Counted from the stretch's first letter, positions 1 to 6,732 are shown. The stretch is DNA of 8,652 nucleotides from Bulleidia sp. (GCA_016293365.1 JAEDEK010000080.1:1-8652); one strand, 5' to 3'. Numbers and translations: made by a program. Notes: a model not told the origin generated them from the letters alone.

Positions 1-638
1 CTTGCTCTTACCTGAAATGATGAGATATATCCCTTCTCTGTTTTAACAGGAATCAGGAACCCATCTCTTTTTGATACAAATGTCATGGAATCTGAACCGA
101 TCCCTCTGATACCAGGTATTCCATAGCCTGCTTTGATCGGAAATCCATCAGGAATAAGCTGCTTTGCTGTTTCTGATCGCTTTAGGGTATCATTCACATC
201 AAAATATGACTTGTATCCAAGTACCTGGATATCCTGTTCTCTCAAGCCTCGCGAAAGCAGATTATCCCTATGTGTCTGCTTTAATTCAAGATGATCCAGC
301 AGTCTGGTATACACCGTATTTCTGATCATGATATCTGCAGGAACTATTTCTTTTTGTGATTTCCTTGTCCGATGATTTCTTTCAGCCGGTTGAGCCGCTG
401 CAATCCTGTTCAGATCATTCGATGCATCATTCATCGACATATCCTTAATATATGCATGGAGTCTGACCGGTCCACCGGATCGATCACATTTCGCACATCT
501 CCATACATTCTTATGAGGATTTACATTCAGTTTCATCCTTCCTCCACAGAAAGGGCAGTCTATTACGAATCCCTGTCCGCTTTTTCTGCGTTGGGATCCT
601 GGAATATCAATCTCCACCAGAGATTCAATATCAATCAT
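1..638 (-). CDS. Zinc-finger primase-like replication protein, N-terminal part (runs off left edge)
   Basis: I translated this frame by hand: it is open from an ATG at 638 to the window edge, about 212 codons. Cys28, Cys31, Cys48 and Cys51 form a four-cysteine zinc ribbon (CPFC ... RCAKC) like the CHC2-type finger of DnaG-family primases, with Cys in place of the usual His. The visible end (GIPGIRG ... GFLIPVKTEKGYISSFQVRA) resembles the segment found before the Toprim domain in mobile-element primase-like proteins. Such proteins bind single-stranded DNA and prime replication; that role is inferred here because the catalytic domain lies outside the window. AAAGGA lies 5-6 nt before the ATG and supports this start, although the frame is open upstream back to the TAG of the annealing-protein gene. 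It is the last visible gene of the recombination module, 84 nt downstream of that gene. A phage helicase-primase or plasmid replication protein are alternatives. Confidence 0.75.
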   Translation of the reverse strand, partial: MIDIESLVEIDIPGSQRRKSGQGFVIDCPFCGGRMKLNVNPHKNVWRCAKCDRSGGPVRLHAYIKDMSMNDASNDLNRIAAAQPAERNHRTRKSQKEIVPADIMIRNTVYTRLLDHLELKQTHRDNLLSRGLREQDIQVLGYKSYFDVNDTLKRSETAKQLIPDGFPIKAGYGIPGIRGIGSDSMTFVSKRDGFLIPVKTEKGYISSFQVRA

Positions 639-684
639 GTTTTTCCTTTCTAATAGCCGTCTGCAGAGAACAGGAAAAGCGAGG

Positions 685-719
685 TATATGCCCCGCTCAT
701 CCCTGAAGATCAATGATCT
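685..719 (-). promoter_or_regulatory. Weak candidate promoter with a 13-bp dyad
   Basis: In the 84-nt gap before the primase-like gene, positions 707-719 form a perfect dyad, AGATCA-T-TGATCT. Its right half contains TTGATC, a partial match to a -35 box, and 17 nt further downstream is CATATA, a poor -10. The arrangement could be an operator over a promoter. However, GATC-containing words are common throughout this window, so chance is a serious alternative. No terminator-like hairpin is seen in this gap, and the gene may simply be co-transcribed with the annealing-protein gene. Confidence 0.18.
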
Positions 720-722
720 CTT

Positions 723-1541
723 CTACGACTCTTTTTTCTGTGCAGTCTTCAGCAGTGCTATAGCCGCCTTCCTGTCGTTTTCCGATCCGTTTTTCGAGTA
801 CCACTCCAGTATCTTGAGTGAACTGTCGCTCCGGTTTTCAAGCAGTACAGACATCCGTCTGCCCTTTGCCTTTTTATTGTCTGGATACTCGGTTTCAATG
901 ATGTGAGTCTTTGGATCAAATGGCTGCTGTTCTACAGGAGCATCTACCATCACCGTCTTTGTAACGATTCGATTCTGTGGAAGTGATGCAACGTCCACTT
1001 CTTCCGGCATTTCCTCTCCTGCATACAGTTCGATCCCAAGCCCGAACATTGCTGCATTTTTGACAAGACACCTCCACCTTGCTTTGTTCAGAAGGTTTGG
1101 GTCTGGCGTTTTTGCGATACCGCCATAGAAGTCATACACAGGAAGTGTCATTCTTCTTGTGATTCCTTCAATCGTCATGCTTGTGGTAACAACAAGCCCG
1201 TCGCCATCCTTCCGGTACTCATATCCATGCATGACCCCATTAAATGCAACACTGCTGGTATCACTCAGCTTTTCTGAAATAATCACGCGTGTATCCCGTG
1301 GTATTTCAATTCCATGCCGGTCATATTCGACTACATAGTAGTCAACATCCGGATAGTACGTCTGTAACAGTCCAAGGCACGAGGCCCATGGCAGGTACGA
1401 CACCTCTGTTACTACACCTGTCTTCTTGTTCTGTTTTCTCAGCTTTTTGACATACCTGCTGACATCGATTTTCGATAGAACACTGAATACAGATTCCTTT
1501 GCAACCTTGATTTCCTTTTTTACGGTCTCCCTTTCTGGCAT
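723..1541 (-). CDS. DUF1071 (Sak-type) single-strand DNA annealing protein
   Basis: This 272-aa protein matches the DUF1071 family, which as I recall is grouped with the Sak/Rad52-like phage annealing proteins. They coat single-stranded DNA and pair complementary strands during phage recombination and replication. The family signatures are visible: YLPWAS at residues 49-54, a TTSMTIEG strand with LPVYD near 117-137, and the diagnostic block NKARWRCLVKNAAMFGLGIE followed by LYAGEEMP at 152-179. The C-terminal third is variable and lysine-rich, ending KKES. I chose the ATG at 1541 over the in-frame ATG at 1580. AAGGA ends 8 nt before 1541, and an upstream start would run through the leader RNA's outer stem and U-tract. 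The gene has its own promoter and leader and is followed by the primase-like gene, fitting a replication/recombination module with the upstream nuclease-like and helicase genes. It ends in TAG. Confidence 0.88.
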   Translation of the reverse strand: MPERETVKKEIKVAKESVFSVLSKIDVSRYVKKLRKQNKKTGVVTEVSYLPWASCLGLLQTYYPDVDYYVVEYDRHGIEIPRDTRVIISEKLSDTSSVAFNGVMHGYEYRKDGDGLVVTTSMTIEGITRRMTLPVYDFYGGIAKTPDPNLLNKARWRCLVKNAAMFGLGIELYAGEEMPEEVDVASLPQNRIVTKTVMVDAPVEQQPFDPKTHIIETEYPDNKKAKGRRMSVLLENRSDSSLKILEWYSKNGSENDRKAAIALLKTAQKKES

Positions 1542-1562
1542 ATAGTTCTTCCTTTCCAAAAG

Positions 1563-1616
1563 AAAAGAGACTCTGCCCAAAACCGCAAGGTTGTTTCGAA
1601 CAAAATCTCTTTACAC
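1563..1616 (-). ncRNA. Structured 5' leader RNA (copy A) of the annealing-protein gene
   Basis: Read on the minus strand, GAGATTTTG (1609-1601) pairs with CAGAGTCTC (1575-1567) to give nine base pairs including two G-U pairs. The helix can extend through flanking AAA and TTT to about 12 pairs. Inside it are an unpaired TTCG (1600-1597) and a small hairpin AACC-TTGC-GGTT (1592-1581). A short T-run follows the 3' arm, then the AAAGGAAG ribosome binding site. The same architecture occurs upstream of the DUF2800 gene (5253-5315) with a different inner stem, so structure rather than sequence appears conserved. It is likely a cis-acting regulator of transcription or translation of the annealing protein. 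A conserved RNA called the DUF2800 motif has been described upstream of DUF2800 genes in Firmicutes. This may be a member, but I cannot compare it with that consensus here. Confidence 0.6.
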
Positions 1617-1620
1617 CGAT

Positions 1621-1629
1621 AATATAGCA
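1621..1629 (-). promoter_or_regulatory. Extended -10 promoter for annealing-protein gene
   Basis: The minus strand reads TGC-TATATT, an extended -10 (TGn plus a TATAAT-like hexamer), five bases before the shared GTGTA that begins the leader. No convincing -35 hexamer lies 16-18 nt upstream, where CATACT is found. The same TTTCATGCTATATTA-type block followed by GTGTA precedes the other leader at 5311-5333, with identical spacing. Conservation outside the structured RNA supports a real promoter, possibly with an activator or phage-specific factor replacing -35 contacts. It lies in the gap after the helicase gene stop, giving the annealing-protein gene its own transcript. Confidence 0.55.
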
Positions 1630-1665
1630 TGGAAAAAACTTCCAGTATGGCAACTCAGCATAGAT

Positions 1666-3969
1666 CTAATGCTTCTGGCTGTTATAACGGAGCCTTAGTG
1701 ATAGAAGACTGGCACGCTGATTCATATCCCTGTTGGAACACATCTCAACAATTGCCTTTTGATCTCCGACCAGAAACACCTTTGCCTTGCTTCGAGTCAA
1801 AGCCGTATACAGGAGTGCCTTATGGAACAGTCTGCATCTTTGTGCAGACAGCACCGGAATAATCACGCAGAAATATTCACTTCCCTGACTTTTGTGGATA
1901 CTCATGGAGTATGCAAGTGTCAGCATGTCAAAATCCTGCTTACGGATGATTTCCTCATTACCGTTATCCCATTGAATCAATAGAGCCGGTACCCCTTTAT
2001 CTACGACAAACTGCCGGACAACACCAATATCACCATTTGAAGACTTCTCACCATTGGACCATTTCATCACACGGTCATTGATGCGGAATTCTCTCCCGTT
2101 GCATTTCATCGTATGTTCCTCATCTATTGCCGGATTGAAGATATCCTGCAATACAGGATTCAATCCATCAGAAGAACATGGATGTGCGTCATCTTTGTTT
2201 GCACGTAGCGGGCTGAGCAGAGCCACATTATCAATTCCATGCAGATCTACTTCTTTTTTGTACAATTCTGCTATTTTTCTGACTGCATCCTGTTCATCCT
2301 CTGCTGGTATAAACTGAAAATCCTCATTGTATTCAAAATCACTTCTGCCACAGTTGACCTTGGCAGCATTGGAGATGATCAGACTGCCTTCTCCCTGACG
2401 AAAGGTTTCTGTCAGATGATAAGTCGGAATACAGCCACTGCTGATTAACTGTGCCAGTACTGCTCCTTCGCCAACAGATGGCAGCTGATCCACATCACCT
2501 ACCAGAACCAGAATACACTGATCTCCAAGTGCCTCGACCAGCTTATTCATCAACAGGGTGTCTACCATGGACACTTCATCTACTACTACAAGTCCACGTT
2601 CAATCCTGTGTGTTTCAAAGCGTACTCCTTCGACTGCGATCAGTCCCAGCCTGTTATGGATGGTGGAAGCCGGATAGTTTGTACTTTCCGTCATCCTTCT
2701 TGCCGCTTTACCAGTAGGAGCCATGCATGTCACCGGTTCTCCTGTCAGTTTCTGAAAAGAACTGATCAGACACTTCAGAATCGTTGTTTTGCCAGTGCCA
2801 GGTCCACCTGTGATAATGGATACACCGGTCAGAAGTGATCGGATACATGCTTCCTGCTGATTCTTTGATAAAGGAAATTTCTGAGAAGCAGAATATTGTT
2901 TTACCGCCTGTTCTGCTTCATTCTGACTGATTCCTGTTACGGTACGGTTCATCGCCAGGAAACGGCATGCAACATTTCTCTCTGCCCAGTCATAATCTGC
3001 AATATAGATCAGATGTGTCTGTCCGTAGCAACCGGTATTGAATCTTCGATCCACAACCAGCCCCTTTTCTTTCAGATCAGAAAAAGCCAGCTGCCATAGA
3101 TCCATAGTCACTAGCCCCTGGGGATGCTCCATGAGATTCAACCCTTTATTCAGACGTTCCATACTGATTCTGTACAGGTGGTTCCCTTCGACATACATCC
3201 CTCCTGTTGCGGAGCATTCCTGTTTCAAGGAAGCCATGATACATGCCTGAATACGTCTTTGCGACTGCAGAACATCTATCTTTTCGCCACGTTCATACAT
3301 CCCTTTTGCAATACGATCACAGGTTTCAAATCCGACACCTTTGACTTCATCAATCATACGGTACGGATCTGTTGAGATCTTCTGTATTGCTTCTTCCTGA
3401 TAGACATCATGGATTTTTTCAATCACACGGCTTGTAATACCATACTGGCTCAGGAATCGGGTAAGAATTGTAATGGATTTTGTTCTCAGATAAGACAGGT
3501 GAATCTGTTCTGCCATTTCCTTCGTTACTTCTTTGACTTCACAAAGTCTATCCCACTGATCACTGCTGATTACATTCCAGATCTCATTTTCAAAGTGATC
3601 CACCAGTTTATCGGCAAGTTTACGATTGACCGATGGGAAGTTATCTGAAGCCAATGTGCGGATTGCAGCTTTCTTGGTTGAAGAATCCTGCATCTCGCTG
3701 TATCGGGAATTGAACCAGAGCTTGCCTTTTGCATCTACAGACCACCTTCCTCGAAAACGGTACAGTATACCACTGAGCTTTGGAAGATTGTTGCCTTTGA
3801 TCATGATGAATTCCCGTGTCTTGCTGCTGTCGATATAGGAAAGAACTTCCTTATCCCATACAAGGTATCTTGCCATCGTATAGCCGTTCGGATATTCTTT
3901 TACAACCCGATCCAGCTTTGCATAAATATCGACATCCACCGAGGGAAGTCTTGAATAATCTCTGCTCAT
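1666..3969 (-). CDS. RecD2-like superfamily 1 DNA helicase
   Basis: This 767-aa protein is an ATP-driven 5'-3' DNA helicase of the RecD2/TraA family by motif content. The N-terminal half holds the helix-hairpin-helix region typical of RecD2 (about residues 108-220, including FPSVNRKLADKLVDHF and DEVKGVGFETCDRI). The motor follows: Walker A GGPGTGKTT (388-396), motif Ia MAPTGKAARR (416-425), Walker B VVVDEVSMVD (461-470), motif III GDVDQLPSVGEG (491-502), motif IV ETFRQ (521-525), motif V SIHKSQGSE (690-698) and motif VI YTALTRSK (721-728). All catalytic residues appear intact and the length is normal for RecD2. The segment AHPCSSDGLN near 595-604 aligns with the family's LG-x-x-x-LN stretch but looks unusual. 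GGGAG lies 7 nt before the ATG. It starts 36 nt after the DUF2800 gene, so the two are probably co-transcribed and may act together on DNA ends. No RecB or RecC partner is visible. Confidence 0.93.
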   Translation of the reverse strand: MSRDYSRLPSVDVDIYAKLDRVVKEYPNGYTMARYLVWDKEVLSYIDSSKTREFIMIKGNNLPKLSGILYRFRGRWSVDAKGKLWFNSRYSEMQDSSTKKAAIRTLASDNFPSVNRKLADKLVDHFENEIWNVISSDQWDRLCEVKEVTKEMAEQIHLSYLRTKSITILTRFLSQYGITSRVIEKIHDVYQEEAIQKISTDPYRMIDEVKGVGFETCDRIAKGMYERGEKIDVLQSQRRIQACIMASLKQECSATGGMYVEGNHLYRISMERLNKGLNLMEHPQGLVTMDLWQLAFSDLKEKGLVVDRRFNTGCYGQTHLIYIADYDWAERNVACRFLAMNRTVTGISQNEAEQAVKQYSASQKFPLSKNQQEACIRSLLTGVSIITGGPGTGKTTILKCLISSFQKLTGEPVTCMAPTGKAARRMTESTNYPASTIHNRLGLIAVEGVRFETHRIERGLVVVDEVSMVDTLLMNKLVEALGDQCILVLVGDVDQLPSVGEGAVLAQLISSGCIPTYHLTETFRQGEGSLIISNAAKVNCGRSDFEYNEDFQFIPAEDEQDAVRKIAELYKKEVDLHGIDNVALLSPLRANKDDAHPCSSDGLNPVLQDIFNPAIDEEHTMKCNGREFRINDRVMKWSNGEKSSNGDIGVVRQFVVDKGVPALLIQWDNGNEEIIRKQDFDMLTLAYSMSIHKSQGSEYFCVIIPVLSAQRCRLFHKALLYTALTRSKAKVFLVGDQKAIVEMCSNRDMNQRASLLSLRLRYNSQKH

Positions 3970-4005
3970 TGTTTTCTCCCGTTCAAATGCAGAAAAGGAG
4001 CTGAA

Positions 4006-5232
4006 TTAACCTGCCCCTTTGTCGATTGGCTCTTCGCCATACATTTCTGTTAATAATTCTGCGGATATCGCTGCACGTCTGTCATCTTCATCTGCAAGTA
4101 CTGGTGATCCTGGTACGTGGACTGTCAGTTTGCGAATTCTGGCTTTGATATCCTCGTCTGAAGTCAGTTTCAGAAGGTGCGATGGAGAAACTATCTTCTT
4201 CTGATACATCTGTTCCTCAGTAAAACCAAGTTCCTTCAGTTTTTTGACTGCCTGTTCTTCACTGTCCCAGCTGTCCTTGCCTCTTCCTTCAACAAGTTTC
4301 ATACCTGGAATTGTTTCTCCCAGTTTTGCCTGATCTGTTGCATATTCAATCAGACTGTCGCACCAGCTTCGAAGCTGCCTTGCAACAGGAATCAGCTGAG
4401 CATACTGTTCGATCGGTACCAGTTCGGTTTCCGGATACTTTTCCATCTGCTCCTTACCGATCAGATTCCTGCTTGTCACAAGAGGACAGGCTGCTTTGGC
4501 AGGACAGAACCTGCAATGATCGCCAGTAACAAGTACACCTTTTCCCTCATACGCAAGCTGTGCACGCGGTTTTACTTCCTCAATCCCCCATGACAGAAGC
4601 TCATCAGGAGTAATGACTTCATTGGATACATGATTCATGCGTGGCTGAATGATGGTTGTTATGACCTGATCAAATCTTGAACCAAATACAGGATCAGGAT
4701 CATCAAACAGGTTCAGACAGCCGATACCATACAGCCTTAACTGAGGATTATCTTCTGCATCTACCATGATGCCTTTTCCATACTTCAGATCAATGACATG
4801 AAGTTCTCTGCATCCAACGATAATACAGTCCACTGTGCCAAATCCTTCTGGAGCAACATTATCAAAACTCACAGGGATTTCGGTAAAGATTCTGCTCTCC
4901 GGATCTCTTGCCTTCATATTCTCATATAGAATTATGATAGACTCCAGATACAATGACAGTTGATCTCTGATCATCTTCTGTTCAATCTCATCCGGCTGAT
5001 CAAAATCCGGCATTTCCTTACCGCTCAGATATGCATTCAGGCAGGATTCTGCAATTTCATGTGCAAGTGTTCCTTCTTCTGCATAATCAGTTGTCTCTTT
5101 CAGTCTGTAAATCTGTTCAGAAAGCCTGACTGATGGAGTGCATGCAAGCCATCGTGATGATGCTGATGCTGACAGTACAGCATGAGCACGGTTGTGATGC
5201 TCTGACAGCATCGTTTTTTTCTCTTCTGACAT
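4006..5232 (-). CDS. DUF2800 protein, RecB/Cas4-like PD-(D/E)XK nuclease with Fe-S cysteines
   Basis: The 408-aa protein belongs to DUF2800, a family common in Firmicutes phages and elements. The N-terminal 250 residues carry the RecB/Cas4-type nuclease pattern: His58 in EEGTLAHEIAE, Asp135 in GFGTVDCIIV, Asp148 and Lys150 in LHVIDLKYGKG, and Gln164/Tyr168 in QLRLYG. Cys31 plus Cys240, Cys243 and Cys249 (CRFCPAKAAC) reproduce the one-plus-three cysteine arrangement that holds a 4Fe-4S cluster in AddB and Cas4. By that family logic it would cut single-stranded DNA or resect DNA ends; activity is inferred, not shown. The C-terminal 150 residues are family-specific, with no motif I recognise. 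GAAAGGAAG lies about 7 nt before the ATG. The gene has a dedicated promoter and structured leader and is followed by the helicase, so a nuclease-helicase pair acting upstream of strand annealing is plausible. Confidence 0.88.
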   Translation of the reverse strand: MSEEKKTMLSEHHNRAHAVLSASASSRWLACTPSVRLSEQIYRLKETTDYAEEGTLAHEIAESCLNAYLSGKEMPDFDQPDEIEQKMIRDQLSLYLESIIILYENMKARDPESRIFTEIPVSFDNVAPEGFGTVDCIIVGCRELHVIDLKYGKGIMVDAEDNPQLRLYGIGCLNLFDDPDPVFGSRFDQVITTIIQPRMNHVSNEVITPDELLSWGIEEVKPRAQLAYEGKGVLVTGDHCRFCPAKAACPLVTSRNLIGKEQMEKYPETELVPIEQYAQLIPVARQLRSWCDSLIEYATDQAKLGETIPGMKLVEGRGKDSWDSEEQAVKKLKELGFTEEQMYQKKIVSPSHLLKLTSDEDIKARIRKLTVHVPGSPVLADEDDRRAAISAELLTEMYGEEPIDKGAG

Positions 5233-5252
5233 AAGTCTTCCTTTCTTTCAAC

Positions 5253-5315
5253 AAAAAAGAGACCTGTCAGCTTTACCTCATAGCAAATGAGGAAACGAAC
5301 AAAGTCTCAATACAC
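5253..5315 (-). ncRNA. Structured 5' leader RNA (copy B) of the DUF2800 gene, possible DUF2800-motif RNA
   Basis: On the minus strand, GAGACTTTG (5308-5300) pairs with CAGGTCTC (5266-5259), with one bulged U. An unpaired TTCG (5299-5296) and a strong inner hairpin CCTCAT-TTGCT-ATGAGG (5292-5276) lie within. Six Ts follow immediately (5258-5253), so the outer stem plus U-tract could also act as an intrinsic terminator or attenuator. The ribosome binding site and the DUF2800 start come directly after. Compared with copy A at 1563-1616, the outer stem has a U-G to C-G change and the inner stem is replaced on both arms, while the TTCG and TTGC loops are kept. Its location matches the reported DUF2800 RNA motif; the identity needs a covariance-model test. 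Confidence 0.65.
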
Positions 5316-5319
5316 TGTT

Positions 5320-5329
5320 AATATAGCAT
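5320..5329 (-). promoter_or_regulatory. Extended -10 promoter for DUF2800 operon
   Basis: The minus strand reads ATGC-TATATT with the -10 hexamer at 5325-5320, followed by GTGTA at 5315. This is the same spacing as in the copy at 1621-1629. The 17-nt-upstream position reads CAAAAG, which is not a -35 consensus, so recognition probably depends on the extended -10 or on an activator. It would drive the DUF2800 and helicase genes, which are 36 nt apart. Confidence 0.55.
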
Positions 5330-5475
5330 GAAAGAAGAAATACTTTTGGAATATCTGAAGCAAATTCTGTCGTTCTTTTTTCTTGAGATATCTTCCGATA
5401 CTTTTCACGAGCTGTTCTGTATATTTTCCCGACATGAATCAATACAGGTCTGTGTTCACCACAAGCATGTATTTG
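5330..5475 (-). other. Gene-free stretch upstream of the DUF2800 promoter
   Basis: Between the coiled-coil gene stop and the promoter lie about 146 nt with no gene I can support. A 42-codon ORF (ATG at 5435, stop at 5307) encodes a basic peptide but lacks a ribosome binding site and runs into the promoter and leader stem. I see no convincing terminator for the upstream operon, so read-through into the DUF2800 operon is possible. An upstream activator site for the -35-less promoter could lie here. Confidence 0.4.
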
Positions 5476-5796
5476 TTAATACGCATCTTCAGGATCCGTA
5501 ATTGCGACAGCATCAGATTCGGGTTCAGCTGTTCTGATATTTTTCTTTTTGCGTGAAGCCACAGCACCATTTGTACGCAATTCAGCAAGCCTTGCCTGCA
5601 TCTGCTCTTCTCGACGGATACTGTCTTCCATCATCTTCTTCATTGCTGTCAGTTCCTTGTTTTCATCCAGGATCAGATTGATTCTCAGATCATAATCATG
5701 GATCATTTTTGCTTTTTCATCCCTGATCGCCTTCAGCTCGGCATTATTCCTATTGAGCATTTCCGTAACTCTTTTCAGTGTCTGCTGATTGTTCAT
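5476..5796 (-). CDS. Small coiled-coil protein of unknown function
   Basis: This 106-aa protein is not one I recognise. Residues 1 to about 75 are almost entirely charged helix with heptad-like hydrophobic spacing (LKRVTEMLNRNNAELKAIRD and onward), predicting a coiled coil. A short basic patch SRKKK follows near residues 81-85, then an acidic tail ending PEDAY. There is no signal peptide or membrane segment, so it should be cytoplasmic and oligomeric. GGAGG lies 4 nt before the ATG, and the start is 12 nt past the stop of the preceding 79-aa gene, so translation is probably coupled. It is the last gene of the sec-containing group. DNA binding through the basic patch, or a scaffold role, are guesses only. 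Confidence 0.7.
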   Translation of the reverse strand: MNNQQTLKRVTEMLNRNNAELKAIRDEKAKMIHDYDLRINLILDENKELTAMKKMMEDSIRREEQMQARLAELRTNGAVASRKKKNIRTAEPESDAVAITDPEDAY

Positions 5797-5808
5797 AATA
5801 CCTCCATC

Positions 5809-6048
5809 TCAGAAACCCCAGATCCAGATCTCCTGATTATTGATCTGCTTCTTATAAAGGTGGGCAGCATTCTGTTCGTTTTCTTTGGCAAGATTTGCTG
5901 TAAGCACCTGCATCCATTCGTTCTCATAGTGCTCTTTGTAATAGTCGATCACACGATTGACAATGACAGTTGTTCCCGAACATCTGATATTATCGAGCAT
6001 CCAGATATCATCCTTACCTGTAAACGGAATATACTTACTTTCCTTCAT
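5809..6048 (-). CDS. Hypothetical 79-aa protein
   Basis: I do not recognise this protein. From the ATG at 6048 it has 79 residues, begins MKESKYIPFTGKDDIWMLDN, is rich in Asn, Glu and aromatic residues, and ends with an unusual tryptophan-rich tail, IWIWGF. It has no membrane segment or zinc motif. The middle (VNRVIDYYKEHYENEWMQVLTANLAKENEQ) looks helical and amphipathic. I chose 6048 rather than the GTG at 6072: AAAAGGAG ends exactly 9 nt before 6048, whereas the GTG lacks a ribosome binding site. It overlaps the end of the DUF285 gene by 14 nt, implying translational coupling and a shared transcript. Confidence 0.62.
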   Translation of the reverse strand: MKESKYIPFTGKDDIWMLDNIRCSGTTVIVNRVIDYYKEHYENEWMQVLTANLAKENEQNAAHLYKKQINNQEIWIWGF

Positions 6049-6688
6049 TTCCTGATTCTCCTTTTTGTACACTCCAGGAATTATGATTTCCTGTTATCGA
6101 AAACGCATCCTTCAGACTATTACAGTTCAGAAACAGATCATCATGATGGAGAAGCAGAGCCAGTTGAGGCTGCTCTACTGCAACTCTTCGTAGACTGATA
6201 CACTCTCTGAACATCCCAACGGCAGTATCAACCTGTGAAAAATCACAATCTGTGAAAACGACTTCCCGCATTCCCTTGCAGTTTGTAAACATATAATCTG
6301 TTTCTTTGACATTGATCATATTCCTGATATTAAGAGCTCTTAATGATTCACACCCGAAGAACATATAATTCGCATCATATACAAATTCGTAATCGAGCAG
6401 ATCATCTTCAATATCTTCCAGACTCACACATCCGATAAACAGACCATGACTGTATCCTGGAAGCATGATGAGTTCCGCATTGGAATACAGATACATCGTT
6501 CTTGTTTCCGCTTCAAACCATAAGACAATCGAGAATGCGGTATGGCATGTATCTGCCTTTATCGCATATGGCCGATCATATACGTTATGGATGGTGCTGA
6601 CACGGTCTCTTCTGATATGAACAGGCTGTTTGTACCAGCACATGTACTTCATAATATTTCTTGAGATAATTGCATGCGTTGTTTTCAT
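6035..6688 (-). CDS. DUF285/BspA-like leucine-rich repeat protein without signal peptide
   Basis: The 217-aa protein carries five repeats with the core (M/L)F-x-x-C-x-(S/G)-(L/M): LFIGCVSL (83-90), MFFGCESL (109-116), MFTNCKGM (133-140), MFRECISL (159-166) and LFLNCNSL (185-192). They are spaced 24-26 residues apart. This is the DUF285/BspA-type solenoid repeat, usually found in large secreted or surface adhesins of oral and gut bacteria and in Mycoplasma lipoproteins. Here there is no signal peptide, lipobox, LPXTG or cell-wall anchor, and the first 80 residues are a non-repeat domain I do not recognise (MKTTHAIISRNIMKYMCWYK onward). It is therefore probably cytoplasmic, as a protein-binding module. 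The start at 6688 has AAAGGAGAG 5-9 nt upstream. It follows the secG gene by 44 nt and overlaps the next gene, so it belongs to the sec-containing group. Its partner is unknown. Confidence 0.8.
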   Translation of the reverse strand: MKTTHAIISRNIMKYMCWYKQPVHIRRDRVSTIHNVYDRPYAIKADTCHTAFSIVLWFEAETRTMYLYSNAELIMLPGYSHGLFIGCVSLEDIEDDLLDYEFVYDANYMFFGCESLRALNIRNMINVKETDYMFTNCKGMREVVFTDCDFSQVDTAVGMFRECISLRRVAVEQPQLALLLHHDDLFLNCNSLKDAFSITGNHNSWSVQKGESGNEGK

Positions 6689-6732
6689 CGCTCTCTCCTT
6701 TCTGTTAATTCGGTTTTATTTCTTGTGTTGTT

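Noticed and set aside
1541..1580. Upstream start of the annealing protein at 1580
   Set aside because: It would place the start inside the leader stem and lacks a ribosome binding site; the ATG at 1541 has AAGGA 8 nt upstream.
1342..1653. 103-codon minus-strand ORF starting TTG
   Set aside because: Most of it lies in another frame of the annealing-protein gene and its leader; the composition looks like a shadow and no ribosome binding site is seen.
723..1668. Possible TAG recoding: the helicase and annealing-protein genes both end in TAG with open frame beyond, and a single TAG separates the annealing-protein frame from the primase-like start
   Set aside because: All recognised proteins have family-typical ends and no in-frame TAG inside them; each following gene has its own start and ribosome binding site, so TAG acts as an ordinary stop.
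5307..5435. 42-codon minus-strand ORF encoding a basic peptide (MSGKYTEQLVKSIGRYLKKK...)
   Set aside because: It has no ribosome binding site, and its end overlaps the DUF2800 promoter and leader outer stem.
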